From an uncultured Bacillaceae bacterium (GTDB lineage Bacteria; Bacillota; Bacilli; Caldalkalibacillales; Caldalkalibacillaceae), in NCBI GenBank assembly GCA_937967685.1, contig CALBTX010000229.1:1-5594 (forward strand): DNA of 5,594 bases, read 5' to 3'. The position numbers were made by a program, and so were the translations under genes. Positions 1 to 5,445 of the stretch are shown here, piece after piece (position 1 is the first letter of the stretch; each line of letters starts with the position of its first letter). A model generated the notes under the pieces. It saw nothing but the letters and a program-made list of their open reading frames with translations, had not been told where the DNA came from and did no database searches.

Positions 1-2502
1 TCATTCCTTCTCAAGTGATCCCCCGTACACAATTTCGGCCTGACCGTCTTTTTCCACGTAAGCATAGACATGATATGTGCCCGGAGAGAGAGGAGGCCCG
101 CTCATGGCTTCTTCCCACTCAAACACCTTTTCCTCCTCGGAAACGGCGGTGTACGAGCCGGCACTGGCTGTATAAGCAAACGGATCGTCGCCATAAATCC
201 AGAATTCCAAATGATCGATGCCATCCTTAGGCAAGCGCATATGAAAATCATACTTGCCTTCACCGTGCCGTTCTAGCGCAAATTCCGTCACCTGCAATTC
301 CTCTGCATCGGTGACAAACAAAATGGCGGGCACTTCCACTTCCTGACGCACCTTATTGTACTCGCCGTTGTCCGTGGAGCTGTAGACAAGGATGGTCCCC
401 TCATAGTATCCCGTATCCAACTTTTCAGGATCCACTTGTACATTCATTCGTACTTGCTCGGTACTTTGTGGGGCAACGCGGACATCTTGCTCCATATCCA
501 CATCAATGCCTTTTTCGCCATTTTTAAACGCGACGTAAAACGAATAATGTTTCTCTTCGTCCGTCAAATTGCGAATGGTCAGTGCCTGCTGTTGGGTCTG
601 TTTTCCGTTGTCCTTGGCAAATGAACCGAAAGAGTGACTGCCGGGAATGACCAAAGTTTCCGTTTGAATGGCTTCGGCAACCCGGATGCTTCCCGCCCCT
701 TGAGTATTATAGGCATACTCTTTCCCTCTCGAATTCGTCACCGATTCGGCCGTATTCATCAGCGCGGCTTTCAAGGCAGCCACACCCCAGTCCGGCTGGG
801 CTTCCATGAGTAATGCGGCGGCCCCGGCGACTTGGGGAGCGGCCACACTCGTGCCTTGAAATGACGCATAACCGTATGAATGTTCCGAGTCGTGATCAGG
901 CACCGTACTCGTGATGTTCACACCGGGGGCGACGACATCAGGTTTAATTTCCCACACATGACTGACCGGTCCTCTGGAGGAAAAGCTGGCCATCGTTTCA
1001 TCGATTTCATGGACTAATTCGATGTGCAATTGCACGGTATTTTTTCCTTCTTTGTACTCCGCAAGCAATTCAAGTCCGTCTGCCTTGTTCACCTGAAACG
1101 TCGGGATGGGCATGCCGGGCATGTTAAAGTTCATGCCTCCTTCGGTGTGATTGTAAATAATCGCACCGATCGCTCCGGCCTCATGGGCGAGTTGGGCTTT
1201 TTCGACAAAGGGGAGTTCCCCGCGTCTAATCAAAGCGATTTTCCCCTGAACATCCTTGCCTTCGTAATCTTTCTTCTCTCCCAAACCGACATGAACAAAT
1301 TCATAACTTTGCCCGTTAAAGTCGAGCAGGTCTGATTCATCCTTGAAACCCATCACCTTGACACTTCCGTATTCGTTGTTTCCGGAAGTCCGCAGTTCAG
1401 TGTCGAAAATTTGATATGGCAGCTGTGAAGCACCGACCGATATCGTCTTGGAAGACAGGCCGGGTGAACCGGTCGTCCAGTTTGTCGGGCCTTGGTTGCC
1501 ATTTGACGTGACAACGAGCACACCTTCGTTGGCCACCAAATTCAATGCCTTGTAAGCAGCCCAATCAAATTGTTCGGGGTCATGTTCGATGGACAAATTC
1601 ATAATGTCCACTTTATCTTCGGCCGCTCTTTCGATCCCTTCCAACACGTGAGCGGTTCTGCCCACTCCCCCCGGGCCGAGAACACGGTATGCCAGCAATG
1701 TGGCGCCGGGAGCAATCCCTTTAATGAGGCCGTCGCCGGCAATCATTCCGGCCACATGCGTGCCGTGGCGCGTTTCTTCTCCACGGGGATCGCCCGCTTT
1801 CGTTTCCTGGGGTTGGTCGTTATTATCGACGGCGTCCCACCCTTTATAATCCTCTTCAAAGGCGGAGGCCAGATCGGGATGATCGTAATCAACACCCGTA
1901 TCCAAGACGGCAATTTTGATGCCCTTGCCCGTCAAACCAAGCTTTTCCCATGCTTCCCGGGCGCCGATATACGGGGCGCTGTCCGTCATTTCGTTGCGCA
2001 TTTCCCACTGATTATGCCATTCTTCGGCCTCTTGCTCGTCTTCGCTCTCCGTTTGAACAATGTTTGCTGTCGTGTACTCCACGTCGGCATAAACACCTTG
2101 AACCCCTGAAACCGTTAACAAATCGGGAATGCGATTGCTCGGCAATTGCAAAGCAAAGCCCGAAAATACATAATCATATTCCTCGATGACGTGCGCATCG
2201 TTTATTTTTTCTTTCACATTCTCAATTGTCTTCGCCCGGTGGTACTCCAAGTTTTCCCTGCTCTGATCCATATCTATCTGTTTTGCCTCCAAAATGGAGG
2301 GCTCTGTCAACTCAACCAGCACGTTCGTAGGGGCGGAGCTGAAAATATCAAATTTGCCGTACAGCGGAGCCAACTGAACCGGACTTTCCTGTTCCTTCTG
2401 CTCCCCGGCGGCTGTATCTGTTGAAAAAACAAACAGGGAAGAAAAAATAAGCATGAAAGAACTGATGAGTGCGAACAAAGGCTTGCGCCTTGTATTATTC
2501 AT
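1..2502 (-). CDS. vpr: Vpr-like secreted subtilisin-family (S8) serine protease with PA domain
   Basis: Complete 833-residue preproprotein that would be exported and cleave proteins outside the cell. Residues 1-32 form a signal peptide: NNTRRK, a hydrophobic core, then a TDTAA cleavage region. About 60-143 is an inhibitor-I9-type propeptide. The catalytic triad is visible: Asp201 in AVLDTGVDYDHPDL, His246 in RHGTHVAGM, Ser552 in FQGTSVAAP, with the oxyanion Asn at about 336 (SNGNQGP). A protease-associated (PA) domain lies between His and Ser at roughly 383-480, as in Bacillus subtilis Vpr (806 residues, from memory). A beta-rich Fn3-like region (about 620-730) and an acidic beta-rich tail follow. 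I chose ATG at 2502 because GAGGTG lies 9 bases upstream; the in-frame GTG at 2514 overlaps that site and would add four residues. The Ser motif is slightly unusual (GTSVAAPQVAG rather than GTSMAxPHVAG). The gene is divergent from the LCP gene. Family call firm; exact orthology to Vpr likely. Confidence 0.93.
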   Translation of the reverse strand: MNNTRRKPLFALISSFMLIFSSLFVFSTDTAAGEQKEQESPVQLAPLYGKFDIFSSAPTNVLVELTEPSILEAKQIDMDQSRENLEYHRAKTIENVKEKINDAHVIEEYDYVFSGFALQLPSNRIPDLLTVSGVQGVYADVEYTTANIVQTESEDEQEAEEWHNQWEMRNEMTDSAPYIGAREAWEKLGLTGKGIKIAVLDTGVDYDHPDLASAFEEDYKGWDAVDNNDQPQETKAGDPRGEETRHGTHVAGMIAGDGLIKGIAPGATLLAYRVLGPGGVGRTAHVLEGIERAAEDKVDIMNLSIEHDPEQFDWAAYKALNLVANEGVLVVTSNGNQGPTNWTTGSPGLSSKTISVGASQLPYQIFDTELRTSGNNEYGSVKVMGFKDESDLLDFNGQSYEFVHVGLGEKKDYEGKDVQGKIALIRRGELPFVEKAQLAHEAGAIGAIIYNHTEGGMNFNMPGMPIPTFQVNKADGLELLAEYKEGKNTVQLHIELVHEIDETMASFSSRGPVSHVWEIKPDVVAPGVNITSTVPDHDSEHSYGYASFQGTSVAAPQVAGAAALLMEAQPDWGVAALKAALMNTAESVTNSRGKEYAYNTQGAGSIRVAEAIQTETLVIPGSHSFGSFAKDNGKQTQQQALTIRNLTDEEKHYSFYVAFKNGEKGIDVDMEQDVRVAPQSTEQVRMNVQVDPEKLDTGYYEGTILVYSSTDNGEYNKVRQEVEVPAILFVTDAEELQVTEFALERHGEGKYDFHMRLPKDGIDHLEFWIYGDDPFAYTASAGSYTAVSEEEKVFEWEEAMSGPPLSPGTYHVYAYVEKDGQAEIVYGGSLEKE

Positions 2503-2509
2503 GGAGATG

Positions 2510-2518
2510 ATCACCTCT
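2510..2518 (-). promoter_or_regulatory. Ribosome binding site of the vpr-like gene
   Basis: Read on the minus strand this is AGAGGTGAT. Its GAGGTG core ends 9 bases before the ATG at 2502. It decides the start, because the only in-frame alternative (GTG, 2512-2514) lies inside the Shine-Dalgarno core and has no good site of its own. Confidence 0.8.
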
Positions 2519-2689
2519 ACAGTGAAGCAGACCTTGCAGCAAAGTCAATCTTGCCTTCTAAACGCTTGAAAGAATATATGTATTATTTTATTTGACTTTT
2601 GAATGCGATATGCCGTTTTGCGTTTATTGTACAACGATACCTCAAAAAGCGACCTTTTTCAATTGTTTTTTTAAAAAGCGGCTTGAATA

Positions 2690-2716
2690 TGGTGATCGTA
2701 CTGCTGAAATTCACCA
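2690..2716. repeat. Short inverted repeat just upstream of the LCP promoter
   Basis: TGGTGA (2690-2695) and TCACCA (2711-2716) form a perfect 6-bp inverted repeat with a 15-base gap. It ends 11 bases before the -35 hexamer of the LCP promoter. The position would suit an operator or activator site, but a 6-bp dyad can arise by chance and I recognise no known regulator motif. Confidence 0.3.
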
Positions 2717-2727
2717 CCAATTGAGGA

Positions 2728-2756
2728 TTTACAAAGCCCGTCCGATTCCCTATGAT
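2728..2756 (+). promoter_or_regulatory. Probable SigA-type promoter of the LCP gene
   Basis: TTTACA (2728-2733) matches the -35 consensus TTGACA at 5 of 6 positions. TATGAT (2751-2756) matches the -10 consensus TATAAT at 5 of 6, and the spacer is the optimal 17 bases. Transcription would start near 2763, giving a very short leader of about 17 bases that still holds the AGGAG ribosome binding site (2767-2771, 8 bases before the ATG). Confidence 0.75.
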
Positions 2757-2779
2757 AAGATAGGAAAGGAGAGCAGGAG

Positions 2780-3697
2780 ATGCGCAAATTTGTTTATATT
2801 TTACTAACTTTGTTTCTTTTGTGTTTGATCGGCGGGGGCATTTACGCCTATCAATTGTTTCAATCGTTTACCCAAACAACCGAAGCGATTTATGAACCTT
2901 TGGACCGGGGAGATTATTCGTCCAAACGGGAGCAAAAACCGAATATTGAAGATGCGGAACAGGCCGACCCGATATCCGTCCTTTTACTCGGTGTAGACGA
3001 GCGTGACGGTGACAGAGGCCGCAGTGACACGATCATGGTCATGACGATTAATCCCCAAAAAGAAACGAGTCACTTACTGAGCATTCCGAGAGATACGATG
3101 ACGGAAATCGTCGGCAGAGGAACACAGGATAAAATTAACCATGCTTATGCTTTCGGCGGCATCGATATGGCCATCGACACGGTGGAGCAATTTTTGGACA
3201 TTCCGATCGATTATTTTGCCAAAGTCAATATGGAAGGGCTGATTGCCATCGTCGATCTGCTGGGGGGCATCACAGTGGAGGTGGAGCAAAGTTTTACCCA
3301 AGACGGGATTCAGTTCAACCCCGGGGAAATGGAGATGGATGGTCAAACCGCCCTGGCTTACTCGCGCATGAGAAAGCAGGACCCGAGAGGGGATTTCGGC
3401 CGCAACGACCGCCAGCAACAAGTGGTACGCTCGCTGCTTGATGAAGCAATCTCCGTCCAGTCTCTGTGGAAAGTGGACGATATTTTTGAAGCCATGGAGC
3501 AGCACGTGCGCACCAACCAGACTCGCAAAGATATTGACAATATGCGCAAGCATTACTTAAAAGCGACCAGAAATATTGAAAAGATTGCGATCAGCGGCAG
3601 CGGCCAAACGATCAACAACATCTATTATTATATCGTCGATGAAGACGAAAGACAGCGCATCAGCAGCATCCTGAGGGAACATCTCGAACTGAACTAA
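2780..3697 (+). CDS. LytR-CpsA-Psr (LCP) family wall polymer ligase
   Basis: A 305-residue membrane-anchored enzyme. LCP proteins transfer anionic glycopolymers such as wall teichoic acid from undecaprenyl-phosphate carriers to peptidoglycan, on the outer face of the membrane. Residues 4-24 form one transmembrane helix after a short MRK cytoplasmic end, so the rest lies outside. The catalytic domain starts at about 65 (ISVLLLGVDER). Family-typical residues are present: Arg81 and Asp83 (GRSDT), Arg104 and Asp105 (SIPRDT), Lys118 (DKINHAY), Arg196 (AYSRMR), and Asp205, Arg208 and Arg211 (DFGRNDRQQ). The length matches the TagT/TagU/TagV group of B. subtilis (TagU/LytR about 306 residues, from memory), but I cannot say which paralogue it is. 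The start is supported by AGGAG 8 bases upstream and the promoter at 2728-2756. It appears monocistronic, divergent from the protease gene and convergent with the Anbu-like gene. No teichoic-acid genes are adjacent. Confidence 0.92.
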   Translation: MRKFVYILLTLFLLCLIGGGIYAYQLFQSFTQTTEAIYEPLDRGDYSSKREQKPNIEDAEQADPISVLLLGVDERDGDRGRSDTIMVMTINPQKETSHLLSIPRDTMTEIVGRGTQDKINHAYAFGGIDMAIDTVEQFLDIPIDYFAKVNMEGLIAIVDLLGGITVEVEQSFTQDGIQFNPGEMEMDGQTALAYSRMRKQDPRGDFGRNDRQQQVVRSLLDEAISVQSLWKVDDIFEAMEQHVRTNQTRKDIDNMRKHYLKATRNIEKIAISGSGQTINNIYYYIVDEDERQRISSILREHLELN

Positions 3698-3727
3698 CAT
3701 CTCCAATTCATTCCAAGATCTCGATAC

Positions 3728-3790
3728 GTGACGTTCACTTTAAACAAAACCTCGAACGGAACTCATATCTCGCACTGAAGTGAACGTAAC
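3728..3790. repeat. Long inverted repeat in the convergent spacer
   Basis: ACGTTCACTT (3731-3740) and AAGTGAACGT (3778-3787) are perfect 10-base inverted copies with a 37-base gap. Extended to 3728-3741 and 3777-3790 they match at 12 of 14 positions. A further copy of AAGTGAACGT occurs at 3823-3832. The repeat lies just past the LCP stop codon, so it could form a hairpin at the 3' end of that transcript. No T tract follows, so it is not a classical intrinsic terminator. Confidence 0.6.
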
Positions 3791-3834
3791 ATAATCGAAT
3801 GTAACTGAAGTAAATGTAACGGAAGTGAACGTTG
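3775..3834. repeat. Four-unit degenerate 15-bp tandem repeat
   Basis: Four consecutive 15-base units begin at 3775, 3790, 3805 and 3820: CTGAAGTGAACGTAA, CATAATCGAATGTAA, CTGAAGTAAATGTAA and CGGAAGTGAACGTTG. Units 1 and 3 agree at 13 of 15 positions, and units 1 and 4 at 12 of 15; unit 2 is the most diverged. The array lies between two convergent genes and overlaps the right arm of the inverted repeat. The period is a multiple of three, but I see no coding gene across it. Function unknown. Confidence 0.7.
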
Positions 3835-3835
3835 C

Positions 3836-3865
3836 AAAAATTACCGGACGAGATGATCCACCGGT
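3836..3865 (-). terminator. Weak candidate terminator of the Anbu-like gene
   Basis: On the minus strand, 24 bases past the stop codon of the Anbu-like gene, ACCGG and CCGGT form a 5-bp GC-rich stem with a 13-base loop. The sequence AATTTTTGC follows. The position and T run fit an intrinsic terminator, but the stem is short and the loop long, so this is tentative. Confidence 0.35.
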
Positions 3866-3888
3866 GAGGGCTGGCCCCAAGTGCAACT

Positions 3889-4638
3889 TCAATTGGACGA
3901 TGATTCCCTCTCACCGTGTAATTTCTTGCGTTGAATCCAAAAAGCTTGATCGGGTTTGATGACCAGAACGTCTATCGGCCCGCCGACCGTCTTCGGCCGG
4001 GGTAAAAAGCGTATCGAATCGATCGTTGTGCGCATGGCGTAAATGGCAAAATCAATCGCATCCTGCAAAGTAAAATATTCAAAAGGAATCCGGTGATAAG
4101 GCAGAGGATTATACTTGCTTTCATCCCGTGCGTCCCGGATCGCCACCGGCTTGATGATCCGGGCCAGTATATCCCCCTCACCACCCCACAATAGGCCGGG
4201 CTGGTCTTTGCGGTTTACTTGTTGAACTTTATCTTGAGCGACGTTGACCTGCCAGATCTGTTGCTGGGGCGTATGGCCGACATCCTCATAACCAGCCACA
4301 TGAAACATTGTTTCGGGCGGTTTTTCAAAACCTAGAAAATAATCCAGCAACTGTTCGGCCGCCTGAGCCAAACTGACTTCTTTATCCCCCAATTGATCGT
4401 GAATGAACGATTCGATGTAACCGGATAGAGGCGCCCCTTGGATGGAAGCCTGGCCAGCCATGGAGATGCCAATTTGTTGAGGCGTCAAAAACGTTTTATA
4501 ATTGGAGTCCGAAAACCCGACACCCATTTGAACCACCTGATTGCCTTCCTTCTGTCTTCTTGTCTGTGTAAATGTCAGACGGCTGTCACTGGCCATGACA
4601 ATGCCTTCGCGAACATGTAACGTTATGATAAAAGACAT
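3889..4638 (-). CDS. Anbu-like proteasome-type Ntn hydrolase with putative Ser nucleophile
   Basis: A 249-residue cytoplasmic protein resembling 20S proteasome beta subunits. The N-terminus SFIITLHVREGIVMASDSR matches their pattern, in which residue 1 is the nucleophile, Gly11 is conserved and Asp17 and Arg19 follow. The ASDSR motif, the TVGGPIDVLVI stretch near residues 217-227 and the length recall Anbu (COG3484 type) more than HslV, which is much shorter. Counting after Met removal, residue 1 is Ser instead of Thr, Asp17 is present, and Lys47 (NYKTF) probably fills the proteasome Lys33 role after a 14-residue insertion. A Gly-rich turn (WGGEGD) lies near 151-156. I chose ATG at 4638 because AAAGGTG lies 9 bases upstream and because it exposes Ser1; an upstream start at 4701 would bury it and read through a terminator-like hairpin. 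The gene stands alone: no ATPase or other Anbu-associated gene is adjacent. Fold confident; peptidase activity and substrate unknown. Confidence 0.8.
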   Translation of the reverse strand: MSFIITLHVREGIVMASDSRLTFTQTRRQKEGNQVVQMGVGFSDSNYKTFLTPQQIGISMAGQASIQGAPLSGYIESFIHDQLGDKEVSLAQAAEQLLDYFLGFEKPPETMFHVAGYEDVGHTPQQQIWQVNVAQDKVQQVNRKDQPGLLWGGEGDILARIIKPVAIRDARDESKYNPLPYHRIPFEYFTLQDAIDFAIYAMRTTIDSIRFLPRPKTVGGPIDVLVIKPDQAFWIQRKKLHGERESSSN

Positions 4639-4647
4639 CTTAATCAT

Positions 4648-4654
4648 CACCTTT
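4648..4654 (-). promoter_or_regulatory. Ribosome binding site of the Anbu-like gene
   Basis: Minus-strand AAAGGTG ends 9 bases before the ATG at 4638. A second in-frame ATG (4645-4647) directly abuts this site and is too close to use it. The site therefore fixes the mature N-terminus as Met-Ser-Phe. Confidence 0.8.
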
Positions 4655-4670
4655 GCATATATATGGCTAT

Positions 4671-4679
4671 ATTTTAGCA
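4671..4679 (-). promoter_or_regulatory. Candidate extended -10 promoter of the Anbu-like gene
   Basis: The minus strand reads TGC-TAAAAT, an extended -10 element. Transcription would start near 4664 and give a leader of about 26 bases holding the AAAGGTG site. No good -35 hexamer exists, because that position falls inside the hairpin at 4687-4727. Tentative. Confidence 0.4.
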
Positions 4680-4680
4680 C

Positions 4681-4727
4681 AAAAAACCTGAACAGGAGCA
4701 TCGAGCAGCAGCTCTCCTCCGTTCAGG
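4681..4727 (-). terminator. Intrinsic terminator-like hairpin upstream of the Anbu-like gene
   Basis: On the minus strand, CCTGAAC (4727-4721) pairs with GTTCAGG (4693-4687). The stem continues as AGGAG (4718-4714) with CTCCT (4698-4694) past a two-base GG bulge, giving 12 bp in all, and six T follow (4686-4681). The loop contains GAGCTGCTGCTC, itself a small dyad. This is the best terminator structure in the window, yet no minus-strand gene ends here. It lies 43 bases ahead of the Anbu-like start codon, so it could be an attenuator, the end of a small RNA, or a block on antisense transcription from the right. Confidence 0.65.
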
Positions 4728-4771
4728 CATGAATGAGGCGTGAGGTGGACAGTGTTGTTTTTTTATACAAT

Positions 4772-4805
4772 CACTTTCTTTGGTTAGCCACTCTCTTTCG
4801 TTAGC
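4772..4805. repeat. Two-unit 17-bp direct tandem repeat
   Basis: CACTTTCTTTGGTTAGC (4772-4788) is followed immediately by CACTCTCTTTCGTTAGC (4789-4805), identical at 15 of 17 positions. It lies about 70 bases upstream of the PfpI-like promoter and between two divergent genes. It could be a pair of regulator sites or a slippage product; the sequence cannot decide which. Confidence 0.7.
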
Positions 4806-4874
4806 AGACGGCCGATAGACGATGCTTCCCAACTCTACGCCCTAAACATCAGCATCGGTGGTGAGAATGTTCAC

Positions 4875-4904
4875 TAGACGACCATCATGCCTGTCATGTA
4901 AAAT
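4875..4904 (+). promoter_or_regulatory. Candidate promoter of the PfpI-like gene
   Basis: TAGACG (4875-4880) matches TTGACA at 4 of 6 positions. TAAAAT (4899-4904) matches TATAAT at 5 of 6, with an 18-base spacer and a TG (4897-4898) directly before the -10. Transcription would start near 4911, giving a leader of about 25 bases. I see no SigB-type promoter, although some PfpI proteins of B. subtilis belong to the general stress regulon. Confidence 0.5.
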
Positions 4905-4922
4905 GAGATTGAAACTATAAAA

Positions 4923-4929
4923 TGGAGGG
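4923..4929 (+). promoter_or_regulatory. Ribosome binding site of the PfpI-like gene
   Basis: TGGAGGG ends 6 bases before the ATG at 4936. It is a strong Shine-Dalgarno match and confirms the start. Confidence 0.8.
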
Positions 4930-4935
4930 TTTGCC

Positions 4936-5445
4936 ATGGCTAAGGTTGCGTTTTTACTTGCGGACAACTTCGAAGATTCCGAGATGAAAAATCCGTACGA
5001 GGAAGTCAAGAAGGCCGGTCACGAAGCAGTAGTCATCGGTTTGGAAAAAGGAGCGCAGATTCAAGGCAAAAAAGGAACCGTTGCTTACACGGCTGATATG
5101 TCCATTGATGAAGTTTCTGCCGATGATTTCGATGGTGCCGTCATTCCGGGCGGATCTTCACCGGAACGGTTGCGTATTAACGATCAGGTGGTTCAGTTTG
5201 TCAAAGATTTAAACCAACAGGGAAAAATGATTGCCGGTATCTGTCACGGACCTCAGGTGATGATCAGTGCCGACATTCTGAAAAACAAAAAGACGACTTG
5301 TGTCGCCGGCATTAGAGACGATGTTAAATTGGCCGGAGCGAATTATGTGGATGAGGAAGTTGTCGTTGATGCCAACATCATTACCTCCAGAACCCCCAAA
5401 GATGAACCGGCATTTATCCGCGAGATTTTGAACAAACTTCAATAG
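4936..5445 (+). CDS. PfpI/DJ-1 superfamily protein (type 1 glutamine amidotransferase-like domain)
   Basis: A 169-residue single-domain cytoplasmic protein of the usual PfpI length. It starts with the beta strand KVAFLLADNFED, where the conserved Glu13 is expected to contact the catalytic Cys. The PGGSSPERLR motif carries Glu77, and the nucleophile elbow AGICHGPQ carries Cys103 and His104. Glu77, Cys103 and His104 occupy the positions of the Glu74, Cys100 and His101 triad of the archaeal PfpI protease PH1704, where Glu comes from a neighbouring subunit. Relatives include B. subtilis YfkM and YraA. The family has been credited with peptidase, chaperone, glyoxalase and deglycase activities, and deglycase is disputed, so the substrate is left open. 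The start is fixed by GGAGGG 6 bases upstream. No partner gene is adjacent and no clear terminator follows. Family call firm, function uncertain. Confidence 0.93.
   Translation: MAKVAFLLADNFEDSEMKNPYEEVKKAGHEAVVIGLEKGAQIQGKKGTVAYTADMSIDEVSADDFDGAVIPGGSSPERLRINDQVVQFVKDLNQQGKMIAGICHGPQVMISADILKNKKTTCVAGIRDDVKLAGANYVDEEVVVDANIITSRTPKDEPAFIREILNKLQ

Larger units (their letters stand above)
2515..2779. other. Divergent intergenic region between the protease and LCP genes
   Basis: This 265-base AT-rich spacer must hold the start signals of both flanking genes. The rightward promoter is clear (2728-2756). For the leftward protease gene I could not find a convincing SigA promoter; the AT-rich block at about 2571-2600 offers only weak -10-like hexamers. 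A 6-bp A/T stem with a 4-base loop (AAAAAG at 2644-2649, CTTTTT at 2654-2659) is followed by a second T run (2666-2672) and a repeat of AAAAAGCG at 2673-2680. It resembles a weak terminator, but no plus-strand gene precedes it. No credible small gene is seen. Confidence 0.6.
4728..4935. other. Spacer between the Anbu-like and PfpI-like genes
   Basis: The divergent gap between the two start codons is 297 bases (4639-4935); this part lies right of the hairpin. It holds a T7 run (4758-4764), the 2 x 17 bp repeat, a 7-bp dyad (CGATGCT 4820-4826, AGCATCG 4851-4857, 24-base loop), a duplicated TAGACGA (4816-4822, 4875-4881), and the promoter and ribosome binding site of the PfpI-like gene. A 17-codon reading frame (4867-4920) has no convincing support. 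No tRNA or recognised riboswitch is seen. Confidence 0.55.

Noticed and set aside
1570..2109. Long plus-strand open frame of about 179 codons inside the protease gene
   Set aside because: It is antisense to the well-supported subtilase domain, has no recognisable domain, and is explained by the base composition of the real gene.
2644..2672. A/T-rich hairpin followed by a T run in the protease-LCP spacer
   Set aside because: The stem is only 6 bp and almost all A-T, and no plus-strand gene precedes it, so a terminator call is not justified.
3074..3553. Minus-strand open frame of about 159 codons inside the LCP gene
   Set aside because: It is a shadow of the LCP catalytic domain, with no ribosome binding site or family resemblance.
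4639..4701. Upstream extension of the Anbu-like frame to a start at 4701 (21 more residues)
   Set aside because: It reads through the T tract and part of the terminator-like hairpin, has no ribosome binding site, and would bury the Ser nucleophile. The ATG at 4638 has AAAGGTG at ideal spacing.
4675..4730. 18-codon minus-strand frame covering the orphan hairpin, with runs of Arg and Ala codons
   Set aside because: It looked like an attenuator leader peptide, but it has no Shine-Dalgarno sequence, and the GCT/AGG runs follow from the hairpin sequence itself.
4867..4920. 17-codon frame just upstream of the PfpI-like gene, a possible leader peptide
   Set aside because: It overlaps the candidate promoter, has poorly spaced ribosome binding sequence, and its composition suggests no attenuation mechanism.
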